A stretch of 64,000 bases of DNA, from the NCBI RefSeq assembly GCF_030758415.1, contig NZ_CP132334.1, positions 2,430,001-2,494,000 on the forward strand, written 5' to 3'. The translations under genes and the position numbers were made by a program. Position 1 is the stretch's first letter. Every line of letters begins with the position of its first letter. The notes beneath the pieces were generated by a model, which ran no database searches, had not been told where the DNA came from, and saw only the letters and a program-made list of their open reading frames with translations. This stretch comes from Parvularcula sp. IMCC14364. Lineage in GTDB: Bacteria > Pseudomonadota > Alphaproteobacteria > Caulobacterales > Parvularculaceae. This document shows, one piece after another, positions 9,245-17,410 of this stretch.

Positions 9245-9845
9245 CCTCGCCGCCATTATCCTCGCCGCCGGTCAGTCGTCGCGCTTTGGTGCGGCCAATA
9301 AACTGCTCGCCCCCCTCAATGGCAGGCCGTTGCTCGCCCATAGTCTTGATACGGTTTGCAAACTCGGGCTTGGACAGATCATCGTAGTGAGCGGGCACGA
9401 TCACGAGGCGATCGCACAAATCGCGCAACCCTATGCTGTCAGGGTACAGCATAACCCGGCTTACAAGACGGGCATGGGCAGCTCGATTGCCTGCGGTGCC
9501 ACGGCCCTGAACCCGGAAGTGGCGGGCGTTTTCCTCTGCCTTGGTGACATGCCCTATCTGACAGATACTGTTTTTCAAGCCGTGGTAGATCAGTTTACTG
9601 CACATGGAAATCATGGCCGTAAGGGCAGTCGTGCCCCTGGCAGCATCGTCCGCCCCGTCTTTGAAGGCAGACCCGGCCATCCTGTGCTGTTTCCGGCAGA
9701 TGTTTTTCCCGCCCTAGCCGGGCTGACGGGGGAGCTTGGGGCCCGCGACATTATCGCCGCAGAGCAAAGCCGCCTGCTGACGATCAACTGGCCGGATCAC
9801 ACCGTGCTGGCCGATATTGACCGACCAGAAGACTTGCCGGGGTAA
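9237..9845 (+). CDS. MocA/MobA-like molybdenum cofactor nucleotidyltransferase
   Basis: 202 residues with the NTP-transferase fold: AAIILAAGQSSRFGAANKLL at the N-terminus binds the nucleotide, CLGDMPYL carries the metal aspartate, and GRPGHPVLF follows. This is the MocA branch that adds CMP (or GMP) to molybdopterin for xanthine dehydrogenase-family enzymes. The start is GTG 9237 inside the end of the xdhC-like gene; an ATG at 9241 is out of frame, and translation likely depends on coupling. Pairing with XdhC supports a role in cytosine-dinucleotide cofactor supply. Length is normal for the family. Confidence 0.88.
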   Translation: MHDLAAIILAAGQSSRFGAANKLLAPLNGRPLLAHSLDTVCKLGLGQIIVVSGHDHEAIAQIAQPYAVRVQHNPAYKTGMGSSIACGATALNPEVAGVFLCLGDMPYLTDTVFQAVVDQFTAHGNHGRKGSRAPGSIVRPVFEGRPGHPVLFPADVFPALAGLTGELGARDIIAAEQSRLLTINWPDHTVLADIDRPEDLPG

Positions 9846-9921
9846 ACCGAATGTGATTGTACGGTTTAATGCACACAATATATCAATTTTGAATAATCCG
9901 AATTTTCTATGAGTTTTCGTG

Positions 9922-10120
9922 ATGACCAACATTAACGAATTTCCAATTCCTGCAGATGTTATTCCTGCGCGACTAAGAGCTTTGCTCAGTCCCAAGGTAT
10001 TGCTTCGGACATTCGTGTGGAAGTTACGAAACTGGACGGGCACTAGATTTCATTTTCGACAAAATTATTGATGCGTTCGAACATATCAACAACCAGCTGG
10101 AAGAATTGATGAGTCGATAA
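9922..10120 (+). pseudogene. Possible small gene broken by frameshifts
   Basis: No single frame is open across this stretch, yet three frames in turn read like one short protein: an ATG at 9922 gives MTNINEFPIPADVIPARLRA, a second frame gives DIRVEVTKLDG, and a third gives LDFIFDKIIDAFEHINNQL ending in TAA at 10118-10120. The acidic, amphipathic end is coherent. It may be a decayed 65-70 residue gene, or chance. The intact first frame alone would give 49 residues (9922-10071). I do not recognise it. Confidence 0.3.
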
Positions 10121-10126
10121 AGGTAC

Positions 10127-10690
10127 TTATCCTTCTAACTCTCGCTCTTCTGCTTCCTGTAATTTAAGCTCAGCAAAAGTTATCCCGAGCTCAGCTACCT
10201 TCTGAGGGGTTGGATCGGGAATTTGACTACCCAAATGTCGCTTGGGCGGTGCATAACTTTTTTTAGAGTTGATGAATGTATGGAGTTCTGGACTCGGTGG
10301 TTTCCATTCTTGACTTTCAGTGACCTCCCCAAGAATTTGTATGCCATTCGGAACCAACAACATCGGTCCCTTTAGTTTGTAGACGAATTTAGGTCCACTC
10401 TCTCCATGTATCTCTTGAGTACCATGCTCAAATGCATTCCGAGCTTGATGTACATACGAAAGGAGTTCATCCTCGCGTCGAATTTTTCTGACACATCCGT
10501 ACCACGCATTATGCTTTGGACGATCCTTAGCCCAATTTGCTAACATTGAAAAAACATGATTATGAGCTTGCAAAAAATCAGCCCAAGCAAATCGAAATGT
10601 CTTAAAATCCCTGCATGTACACAGGGTTTCGTATGCCTGCGTAGCCTTTTCGAGTGAAAGACACGCTTTTTGCAGAGATGGGTGACGCAA
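10127..10690 (-). CDS. Uncharacterised protein with HEPN-like RX4H motif
   Basis: 187 residues, helical, with clearly more AT-rich codons than the flanking chromosomal genes. The segment HQARNAFEHG contains R84-N85-X3-H89, the RX4H signature (polar residue after Arg) of HEPN nucleases. It is preceded by helices rich in aromatic residues and a cysteine pair (CTC). The C-terminal third is charged (EAEERELEG). I do not recognise a named family. If HEPN is right, it would be an RNA-cleaving toxin or defence effector. It has no antitoxin-like partner, but lies in an atypical AT-rich patch next to a broken small gene and a possible structured RNA. No strong ribosome site is evident. Confidence 0.6.
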   Translation of the reverse strand: MRHPSLQKACLSLEKATQAYETLCTCRDFKTFRFAWADFLQAHNHVFSMLANWAKDRPKHNAWYGCVRKIRREDELLSYVHQARNAFEHGTQEIHGESGPKFVYKLKGPMLLVPNGIQILGEVTESQEWKPPSPELHTFINSKKSYAPPKRHLGSQIPDPTPQKVAELGITFAELKLQEAEERELEG

Positions 10691-10866
10691 TTGTAATTCC
10701 TTAACTTATTTTACTCTGCATCTGCTATCTGCCAATTTTACGTAACGTTTAGCGAAAAGCATGCAAGCAAATAATCAAGACTTGATATTGATGAGCACAA
10801 CCGTAACGAGAGCCTTAGGCTAAACCTCGACCTGAGCCCCCCAACCCATGAACAGACTCCCCCCGG

Positions 10867-10958
10867 AAAAGAGCGGACATGGTCAGCTTACCGGCTTTGA
10901 TATGGGGAAGATCACTCAGGTGGGCTGAAGCCAACTTAGCCCGCCAGATCGCTCTTTT
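10867..10958. ncRNA. Possible structured RNA element
   Basis: A 9-base perfect outer stem (AAAAGAGCG at 10867-10875 with CGCTCTTTT at 10950-10958) encloses an 8-bp inner hairpin with one G-U pair (GGTGGGCT at about 10919-10926 with AGCCCGCC at 10938-10945). The nested pairing over 92 bases is more than expected by chance in a gene-free stretch, but no family (tRNA, riboswitch, known sRNA) is recognised and no T-run follows. Confidence 0.3.
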
Positions 10959-10967
10959 ACACTCCAC

Positions 10968-11043
10968 CCCCGTTTGCCTTCTGCCTCATTTTAGATTTCG
11001 CTCGGCGCAACCGGGGCCCCAACCCCGTTTGCCTTCTGCCTCA
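10968..11043. repeat. Two direct repeats of about 21 bases, 55 bases apart
   Basis: The unit CCCCGTTTGCCTTCTGCCTC occurs at 10968 and again at 11023, each followed by an A. The copies are identical. They lie between the possible structured RNA and the start of the phosphatase-acyltransferase gene. They could mark a deletion or insertion scar or a regulator site. Confidence 0.75.
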
Positions 11044-11101
11044 CTCATTCTTCACCTTTTGCTCTTAACCGTGTATTGGTAAGGCAAAGGGATGGTGAAA
11101 C

Positions 11102-12799
11102 ATGGCCAGTAACAAACAGTTACGGGAAATTCTAGATGATATTGCCGCCGCGCCAAGCGGGCCGCAGGTTGCAGCAATTTTCGACTTTGATGGCACGCTG
11201 ATCGCGGGCTATTCGGCAACCGCGTTCCTGCGCGAGCAGATCATGAGTGGCGGACTCTCGCCCCGGGATTTTGTCCAGCAATTTGAAGCGGTGCGGAAAT
11301 TTGCCGCCAAGAAAGTGGGCTTTTCTGCCCTGATGAACGCGACCGCCAACACCCTGCGAGGCCGCGCTGAATACTGGTTCGAGGAATTTGGCGAGGAGGT
11401 TTATAAAAAATCCATCGCCGGATCAATCTACCCGGAAGCGCGGCGCATCGTGAACGCGCATCTGGAAAAAGGCCACACGGTGGCCATCATCTCTTCCGCC
11501 ACAAAATACCAGATCCTGCCAGCGGCGCGTGATCTTGGAATCGAGTTTCTGCTCTGCACGGAACTGGAAGTTGATGACGGCATCTTCACCGGCAATGTGA
11601 TCAGCCCGACGTGTTTCGGCGAAGGCAAGCGCATGGCCGCCGAGGACCTTGCCGCAGAAGAAGGCTGCAAACTTTCCGAGAGCTTTTTCTATACGGACAG
11701 TGATGACGACCTGCCGCTGGTTGAAGCTGTGGGTCGCCCGCGCATTCTCAACCCCAACAAGCCGCTGGCCAAAATCGCCAAGGAACGCTCCTGGCCGGTT
11801 TATAAATTTACCAGCCGGGGCCGCCCCGGTGTTGGCACCATGCTACGCACCGGCATGGCCTATAGCGCCCTGCCCTCCGCCCTGGCGGTTTCCTCGACCA
11901 TGTGGGCTGCAACCGGGCGCAAGCGCGACATGCTGAACATGGCGACAAGCCTGTGGTCGGATTATGCTACCGCCGTTACCGGTATCAATCTTGATGTGGA
12001 AGGGGAGGAACATCTCTGGTCCCACCGCCCGGCTGTTTTCATTTTCAATCATCAGAGTTCGGTTGATACACTGATTATCCCGAAACTGCTGCGCCGCGAT
12101 TTCACTGGCATTGGCAAGAAAGAGATCGGTGACTTCCCGGTTATCGGGCAGTTATTCAAATTTGCCGACGTGATCCTGATTGACCGGTCCGATGCCAAAA
12201 AAGCCATCGAGGCCATGAAGCCGGTTATTGAGGCATTGCAGAAAGAAAAGCTTTCCGTCGCCCTGTCACCCGAGGGCACACGGAGTGTCTCCACGCGGCT
12301 TGGTGCCTTCAAGAAAGGCGCTTTTCATATTGCCATGCAGGCAGGCGTGCCGATTGTGCCGATCGTGATTCACAATGCGGTTGATGCCCTGCCGCGTGGC
12401 CAGAATTTTGCGCGTGCCGCGGACATCAAGGTAACCGTGCTGGAGCCCATCGACACCAGCGACTGGGAGCGCCAGTATCTTGATGACTATATTGATGAGA
12501 TACGCGATCTTTTCCTCGAGACGCTGGGCCAGCTCGACGATGCAGGGGAAGATATATCCCTCGATCACTGGGACGAGCCGTTAAGCGCAGAAGATGCCGA
12601 GCCGCCTGCAGAACCGGAGGCGCCTGAACTGGATCTGCAACCAGAACCAGCGCCAACGCCGAAAAAGAGCCGCAAACGGGCGCCTGCGAAAAAAGCGTCC
12701 AGCAAAAAGGCGACACGCAAAGGCACCCCCCGTAAGAACAGTGCCACAAAATCGGCCAGCAAATCCCGCAGCAAGGCAAACGGCCGCGCCACCCAGTAA
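11102..12799 (+). CDS. HAD phosphatase fused to PlsC-type acyltransferase
   Basis: 565 residues in three parts. Residues about 20-225 are a HAD-IB phosphatase (FDFDGTL nucleophile motif, SSATKYQI, YTDSDDDLPL). Residues about 290-480 are a 1-acylglycerol-3-phosphate acyltransferase (NHQSSVDT for HX4D, SPEGTRS, VPIVPIVIHN). The last 60 residues are low-complexity, rich in Lys, Ala, Ser and Pro (PKKSRKRAPAKKAS), like bacterial histone H1 tails. Such SerB-PlsC fusions occur in several phyla. Known role: second acylation in phosphatidic acid synthesis; the phosphatase substrate is unclear. It heads a cluster with gpsA and plsB, giving all steps from dihydroxyacetone phosphate to phosphatidic acid. 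The ATG has GGGATGG upstream. Confidence 0.92.
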   Translation: MASNKQLREILDDIAAAPSGPQVAAIFDFDGTLIAGYSATAFLREQIMSGGLSPRDFVQQFEAVRKFAAKKVGFSALMNATANTLRGRAEYWFEEFGEEVYKKSIAGSIYPEARRIVNAHLEKGHTVAIISSATKYQILPAARDLGIEFLLCTELEVDDGIFTGNVISPTCFGEGKRMAAEDLAAEEGCKLSESFFYTDSDDDLPLVEAVGRPRILNPNKPLAKIAKERSWPVYKFTSRGRPGVGTMLRTGMAYSALPSALAVSSTMWAATGRKRDMLNMATSLWSDYATAVTGINLDVEGEEHLWSHRPAVFIFNHQSSVDTLIIPKLLRRDFTGIGKKEIGDFPVIGQLFKFADVILIDRSDAKKAIEAMKPVIEALQKEKLSVALSPEGTRSVSTRLGAFKKGAFHIAMQAGVPIVPIVIHNAVDALPRGQNFARAADIKVTVLEPIDTSDWERQYLDDYIDEIRDLFLETLGQLDDAGEDISLDHWDEPLSAEDAEPPAEPEAPELDLQPEPAPTPKKSRKRAPAKKASSKKATRKGTPRKNSATKSASKSRSKANGRATQ

Positions 12800-12935
12800 G
12801 GCGTAGTGACCGTTACAGTTCTGCCTTGAAAAACAGCAGCTTGCTGTTTGCGGACGGAATTGCTTAAGTGTGTTTTCAATAAGAACACCCGCAAAAGGGT
12901 GACACGCGCCCTGACGGGCGACACGGGAGATTGTT

Positions 12936-13937
12936 ATGAAGCTGACAGCGGCCGTTTTGGGTGCCGGTTCCTGGGGCACGACTGTCGCCTCGCTTATGTC
13001 ACATAATATCCCGACGATCCTCTGGGGCCGCAGCGCCAGCATCGTGCAGGAAATAAACGACCATCATACCAACGCGACCTATCTGCCGGGGGCAAAAATC
13101 GCCACCGCCGTGAAGGCCACAACCGATATGGAAGAAGCCGTCGCGCAGGCGGATATCATTGTACTGGGCGTCCCCTCAAAAGCGATGCGTGATACGCTCG
13201 ATGAAGTCAAAAAATACGTTCGCCCCTGGGTGCCGCTGATCAGCCTTGCCAAGGGCCTTGAGCCGGGCACCCGCTATCGGATGACTGAAATCATCAAGGA
13301 AGTGCTGCCCGGCCACCCCCCGGGGGTGCTGACTGGCCCGAACCTGGCAAAGGAAATCATTGATGGCTTCGCGGCCGCCAGTGTGCTCGCCATGGAGGAC
13401 GAAGTGATCGTGAAGCAGCTCCAGCCTGTGTTCGGCAACGGCATCTTCCGTGTCTATCATAATACGGATGTGGTCGGCTGCGAGCTTGGCGGCGCGTTCA
13501 AAAACGTGATCGCCATTGCCGCTGGCATGGGCGATGGCTCCGGCGCCGGGGTCAATACCCGCTCTACGGTGATTACCCGTGGCCTGGCGGAAATGACCCG
13601 GCTTGGACGGGTTATGGGCGGGCGCGCCAGCACTTTTGCCGGGCTGGCAGGCATGGGCGACATGATGGCAACCTGCACCAGCGCGCTCAGCCGTAATCAC
13701 ACTGTCGGCTTCAAACTGGGCCAGGGCAAAAAGATTGATGAGATTATTTCAGAAATGAACCAGGTGGCCGAAGGGGTCAAAACCTCAAAGGTGGTGATGG
13801 AGTTGGCCCAGGAGCATGACATCGAAATGCCCATCTCGCTGGAAGTCTATCGCGTCTGTCACGAAGGCTCGACTGCCCGGCAGGCTTTCCGGGGGTTGCT
13901 GCGCACACAAACCGGCGCTGAATCCGAACCTGGCTGA
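12936..13937 (+). CDS. gpsA: Glycerol-3-phosphate dehydrogenase [NAD(P)+]
   Basis: 333 residues, standard for GpsA. The N-terminal Rossmann motif is VLGAGSWGTT; SLAKGLE and TGPNLAKEI follow; the catalytic lysine is in GGAFKNVIAIAAG; NTRSTVITRGLAEM and TCTSALSRNHTVG complete the substrate domain. It reduces dihydroxyacetone phosphate to sn-glycerol 3-phosphate in the cytosol, the substrate of the PlsB encoded just downstream. The ATG has GGGAGATT upstream (GGAG-type site about 7 bases away). It lies 136 bases after the acyltransferase fusion and 40 bases before plsB, so the three are probably co-expressed. Confidence 0.97.
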   Translation: MKLTAAVLGAGSWGTTVASLMSHNIPTILWGRSASIVQEINDHHTNATYLPGAKIATAVKATTDMEEAVAQADIIVLGVPSKAMRDTLDEVKKYVRPWVPLISLAKGLEPGTRYRMTEIIKEVLPGHPPGVLTGPNLAKEIIDGFAAASVLAMEDEVIVKQLQPVFGNGIFRVYHNTDVVGCELGGAFKNVIAIAAGMGDGSGAGVNTRSTVITRGLAEMTRLGRVMGGRASTFAGLAGMGDMMATCTSALSRNHTVGFKLGQGKKIDEIISEMNQVAEGVKTSKVVMELAQEHDIEMPISLEVYRVCHEGSTARQAFRGLLRTQTGAESEPG

Positions 13938-13977
13938 TCATCCCGCCCTAGTCCATCGAGATCACTGAGAGAGAAAC

Positions 13978-16422
13978 GTGAACGCACCCGATATTTCCAG
14001 ACTGAGTAAGATTGGCGATCCGTGGCCGCATGAAAATACGCGCCCTGTACACTTCATCCTGTATGCGGAAGAAGACTTCGAGTTCGACCTGCTGGAGCGC
14101 TGGATTGAAACCACAAGACCCGAAGCAAGCGCCGCAGCCATCTCCCGTATGCGTGTCAGACAGGAAGACGAGGACGCCGCAACGCTCTCCCCCATTGACA
14201 AATTCATTGACGCCCCGCGCGATCATCTCATCGTGCCGCTTGGCATCGTCTGGACAACCGAAGGTGGCGAAGACGCCGCCCGCCTGAAGTTCAAGGATTT
14301 CATCTTTTCCAACAAGCTGGCCCCGACCAAACGGAGCAACAAGCAAAAAGTGCTGGCGGGCGATCCGACGCGCTGCGTGCTGGTGGCCGGCGAAGCAGCG
14401 ACCAAGAAGTCTCTGGTTGAGCGCTTTGAGCAGAAATTCGTCAGTGACCGGAATGACAATGCTTTTGTTGAATATGTCGCCCGTCAGGCCGTGCTGACTG
14501 TAGAGCGTGAACAGCGCCGCGTCCCGGGCGCCGGCGCAAAACTGCCGCGCTTCGTTGTGCCCGCCATCATGGCCCGGCGCGACTTTCAGGCGCAGCTGCG
14601 CGACCTCGCCGGGCAGACCGGCAAATCACTGGACGATGTGGAAGCGCACGCCCGCAGCTGCCTGAAAGAGATCGCGCCAACCCCCACCCGCTTCTATGTC
14701 ACCCTGATGGCAAAAATCATGCGTGGCCTGTGTGGCTTTGGCTATGAAAACAAGATCGTCACAGATGACACGCACCTGCGGGAAATTCGGGATATCGTGC
14801 GCAATAACCCGACAGCGCTGATGTTCACGCACAAGTCTCATGTGGATGGTCCCGCCCTGATCGCCCAGACAAGCCAGAGCAATTTCCCGCTGGTACACAC
14901 AATCGGTGGCATCAATATGGCGTTTGCCGGCATGGGAACACTGGCCAAAAAAAGTGGTGCCATCTTCATCCGCCGCTCCTTTCAGGATGATCCGATCTAT
15001 AAAGCCTGCCTTCGTCAGTATATATCCTATTTATTGGAAAAACGCTTTCCCGTCGCCTGGGCACTGGAGGGCACGCGCTCGCGCATCGGCAAACTGATGC
15101 CGCCGCGCTACGGCATCCTGAAATATGTCACAGAAGCGGCTGAGAAAAACGGCATCGACAACCTGCACCTCGTGCCGGTCTCCATTTATTATGACCTTAT
15201 TCCAGATATCGGATCGTACAAGGACGAACAGCGCGGCGCGATAAAGCGCAAGGAAAGCCTTGCATGGTTCATTGGATATGTTGCCGGGTTACGCAAACCG
15301 CTGGGGCGCATCTTCATGGCTTTTGGCAGGCCGGTCATCGCCTCCCTGCCCGCAACAGTGCCTGAGGGTGCCAATGATGCAGATGAAGAAGCCACACAGG
15401 AAGCCGCGACCGTTCGCCTGCAGAAACTCGCCTTTGAGGCAGCGGTTAACAGCAATGAAGTGACCCCGCTCTCCGCTTCCGGGGTGCTCGCCCTGACCAT
15501 GATCAGTGCTGCTCCGCAGGCGCTGACAGAAGAGGAAATCATTGCTGACCTTGAGGCATTGCGGGACTGGGCCCGGCAGCGTGATATTCCCATGACGGAT
15601 GACTTTAGCGACAGTGGCAGCCACAAGCTGCGTGATGTCGCCCGCGCGATGATAAAAGTTGGCGTGCTTGAGCGCCATGAAACCGGGTTGGAGCCTTTAT
15701 TCGGTATTGGCCAGGGACAGCAGTTTACCGTCAGCTATTACCGAAACACGGTTGTGCACCATTTCGTCACAGCAGCGATTGCCGAGCTGGCACTGGCAAA
15801 AGCAGCTGAGAGTGCACCGGGCCTTGCCGCCACGCATTTCTGGGACGAGACATTGTCCTTACGCGACCTGTTCAAGTTCGAATTTTTCTATGCGCCGTCA
15901 GATCAGTTTCGGGAGGACGTCAACAGAGAGCTGCGCCATCACGATGCCGGCTGGGAAAGCCAGCTGGCCGGTGGCGGCAGCCCCGCAGAAAAAGTGCTGG
16001 AAAAGGTCACACCCCTTTTCGTCCATGGCGCGCTGAAGCCGTATATTGAAGGCTACAGCGTGATGGCGGAAGCGCTCATGCGCCTGCGCCCGGGAGAGGA
16101 AAGCGATGAGAAGTCACTGGTGGCAGCCTGCCTGAAACTCGGCAAGGCAGCGGTTTTGCGCCGACAGATTACCGGCGAGGAAGCGATTGCCAAACAGATC
16201 TTTTCCCATGCATATCTGCTTGCGGAACATCGCGGCCTTGTGGGTGACGAGGCCCGCGACATGACAGGACGGCGCGTGGCCTTTGCCCGCGAGATGAACG
16301 AACTTCAGCGCCGCCTGCGCCTGATCGAAGCCATCAACGCGCGCCGCCGCGCCATTGGCGGCCTTGGCGTGCAGGGCGTAGTCGAAGATGACGGCTCCGT
16401 GCAGGTCCTGGGCCGGGGGTAA
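13978..16422 (+). CDS. plsB: Glycerol-3-phosphate 1-O-acyltransferase
   Basis: 814 residues, close to the E. coli PlsB length (807). The four acyltransferase blocks are visible: THKSHVDGPAL (HX4D; canonical is HRSHMDY), GAIFIRRSF, LEGTRSRIGKLMPPRYGIL, and VPVSIYYDLIPDIGSY. The enzyme is membrane-associated and transfers acyl groups from acyl-ACP or acyl-CoA to position 1 of glycerol 3-phosphate. Start is GTG at 13978 with GAGAGAG upstream. The gene sits directly after gpsA, which makes its substrate. The Gly-Pro after the HVD motif in place of Tyr is a mild departure from the enterobacterial form. Confidence 0.95.
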   Translation: MNAPDISRLSKIGDPWPHENTRPVHFILYAEEDFEFDLLERWIETTRPEASAAAISRMRVRQEDEDAATLSPIDKFIDAPRDHLIVPLGIVWTTEGGEDAARLKFKDFIFSNKLAPTKRSNKQKVLAGDPTRCVLVAGEAATKKSLVERFEQKFVSDRNDNAFVEYVARQAVLTVEREQRRVPGAGAKLPRFVVPAIMARRDFQAQLRDLAGQTGKSLDDVEAHARSCLKEIAPTPTRFYVTLMAKIMRGLCGFGYENKIVTDDTHLREIRDIVRNNPTALMFTHKSHVDGPALIAQTSQSNFPLVHTIGGINMAFAGMGTLAKKSGAIFIRRSFQDDPIYKACLRQYISYLLEKRFPVAWALEGTRSRIGKLMPPRYGILKYVTEAAEKNGIDNLHLVPVSIYYDLIPDIGSYKDEQRGAIKRKESLAWFIGYVAGLRKPLGRIFMAFGRPVIASLPATVPEGANDADEEATQEAATVRLQKLAFEAAVNSNEVTPLSASGVLALTMISAAPQALTEEEIIADLEALRDWARQRDIPMTDDFSDSGSHKLRDVARAMIKVGVLERHETGLEPLFGIGQGQQFTVSYYRNTVVHHFVTAAIAELALAKAAESAPGLAATHFWDETLSLRDLFKFEFFYAPSDQFREDVNRELRHHDAGWESQLAGGGSPAEKVLEKVTPLFVHGALKPYIEGYSVMAEALMRLRPGEESDEKSLVAACLKLGKAAVLRRQITGEEAIAKQIFSHAYLLAEHRGLVGDEARDMTGRRVAFAREMNELQRRLRLIEAINARRRAIGGLGVQGVVEDDGSVQVLGRG

Positions 16423-16432
16423 GAGCCACCGG

Positions 16433-17410
16433 ATGATTCTTTCACTTCTCTCCGCCCTGATCACGTTTTTCGAAGCGCCGGTCCTTGAAGTGCCTGTTGA
16501 GTGTGACCTGACAGCTGTGTGCAGCATCCAGAAATATGTCGATCATGATCCCTCTCCGGCGCGGGCAGATTATGCCTGCGGCAATCTGAGCCTTGACGGT
16601 GACACGGGCACGGATTTTCGCGTTCCGACCATGGTGGAGATGGCAGACGGCGTCGCTGTTATCGCCGCTGCTGATGGCACGGTTAAGGCTGTGCGCGATG
16701 GCATGGCAGATATCTCCGTCAGACAAACGGGCCCGGATGCGATCAAGGGCCGTGAGGCCGGTAATGGCGTTGTGATAGATCACGGGAATGGCTGGGAGAC
16801 GCAATACAGCCATTTACGACAGGGCAGCATCAGCGTGCAGCCGGGAGACATTGTGCACGCCGGGGACAGGCTGGGTGAAATCGGCCTGTCAGGCAATACG
16901 GAATTTCCGCATGTGGAGTTTACTGTGCGGTATGAGGGGGAAGCACTCGACCCGTTTGTCGGGCTGACAGATGATTTTGTCTGCGGCGATGCAACAGTGC
17001 CACTATGGTCAGATTCTGCTCTGGCGAAAATGCCCTATCGCCCGGCGGTTTTTCTGTCTGGCGGGTTCTCGGACCGTGCCGTTGAAATCAACGCCGCGCG
17101 AAGCGGCACATATGACAGATTTCAGTTAACCCCTGCGGCCCCGGCCCTCGTCTTCTGGGTGGACGTCTCTGGTATTCTGGAAGGCGATGAAGAACAGATG
17201 CAGGTCATCGGACCAGATGGGCGTGTCTTTGCCGAAAACAGGCGTACCCATGCGCGCAACAATATCAGCTGGTGGGCTTATACGGGCAAAAAGAAACCGA
17301 CCATCGGCTGGCAGGACGGGACATATACTGCGGCCTACCAACTTGTTCGCAAAGGCGATGTCATTATTGACCAGAAAATGGAAATACCCTTGACCGCCGA
17401 TACGGATTAA
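16433..17410 (+). CDS. M23-family peptidase-like protein with altered zinc ligands
   Basis: 325 residues, secreted by a short signal peptide (MILSLLSALITFFEA). Residues about 35-170 form an LytM/M23 domain: GNGVVIDHGNGWETQYSHL and PHVEFTVR. The usual zinc set is H-X3-D and H-X-H. Here the first His position is Asp (DGDTGTDF), the Asp is kept, and the final HXH is HVE, so two of three zinc ligands differ. It is likely a non-catalytic or altered-metal envelope protein rather than a normal endopeptidase. Residues about 180-325 form a second beta-rich domain. The gene follows plsB by 10 bases; its stop overlaps that of the convergent membrane gene by 4 bases. Confidence 0.82.
   Translation: MILSLLSALITFFEAPVLEVPVECDLTAVCSIQKYVDHDPSPARADYACGNLSLDGDTGTDFRVPTMVEMADGVAVIAAADGTVKAVRDGMADISVRQTGPDAIKGREAGNGVVIDHGNGWETQYSHLRQGSISVQPGDIVHAGDRLGEIGLSGNTEFPHVEFTVRYEGEALDPFVGLTDDFVCGDATVPLWSDSALAKMPYRPAVFLSGGFSDRAVEINAARSGTYDRFQLTPAAPALVFWVDVSGILEGDEEQMQVIGPDGRVFAENRRTHARNNISWWAYTGKKKPTIGWQDGTYTAAYQLVRKGDVIIDQKMEIPLTADTD

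Larger units (their letters stand above)
10691..11101. other. 411-base gene-free stretch between HEPN-like gene and lipid cluster
   Basis: No supported gene. The left half is AT-rich and probably holds the promoter of the HEPN-like gene. The middle holds nested inverted repeats (10867-10958) and the right half a pair of direct repeats (10968-11043), described separately. A short frame at 10879-11082 has no ribosome site and poor composition. The promoter of the phosphatase-acyltransferase gene should lie near the right end; a GGGATGG-type ribosome site precedes ATG 11102. Confidence 0.6.

Noticed and set aside
10879-11082. 67-residue plus-strand frame in the gene-free stretch
   Set aside because: It spans the inverted and direct repeats, has no ribosome site and no recognisable protein features.
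12831-12849. Terminator between the PlsC fusion and gpsA
   Set aside because: An 8-bp hairpin (AAACAGCA/TGCTGTTT) is present, but no T-run follows on the plus strand, and the genes probably share a transcript.
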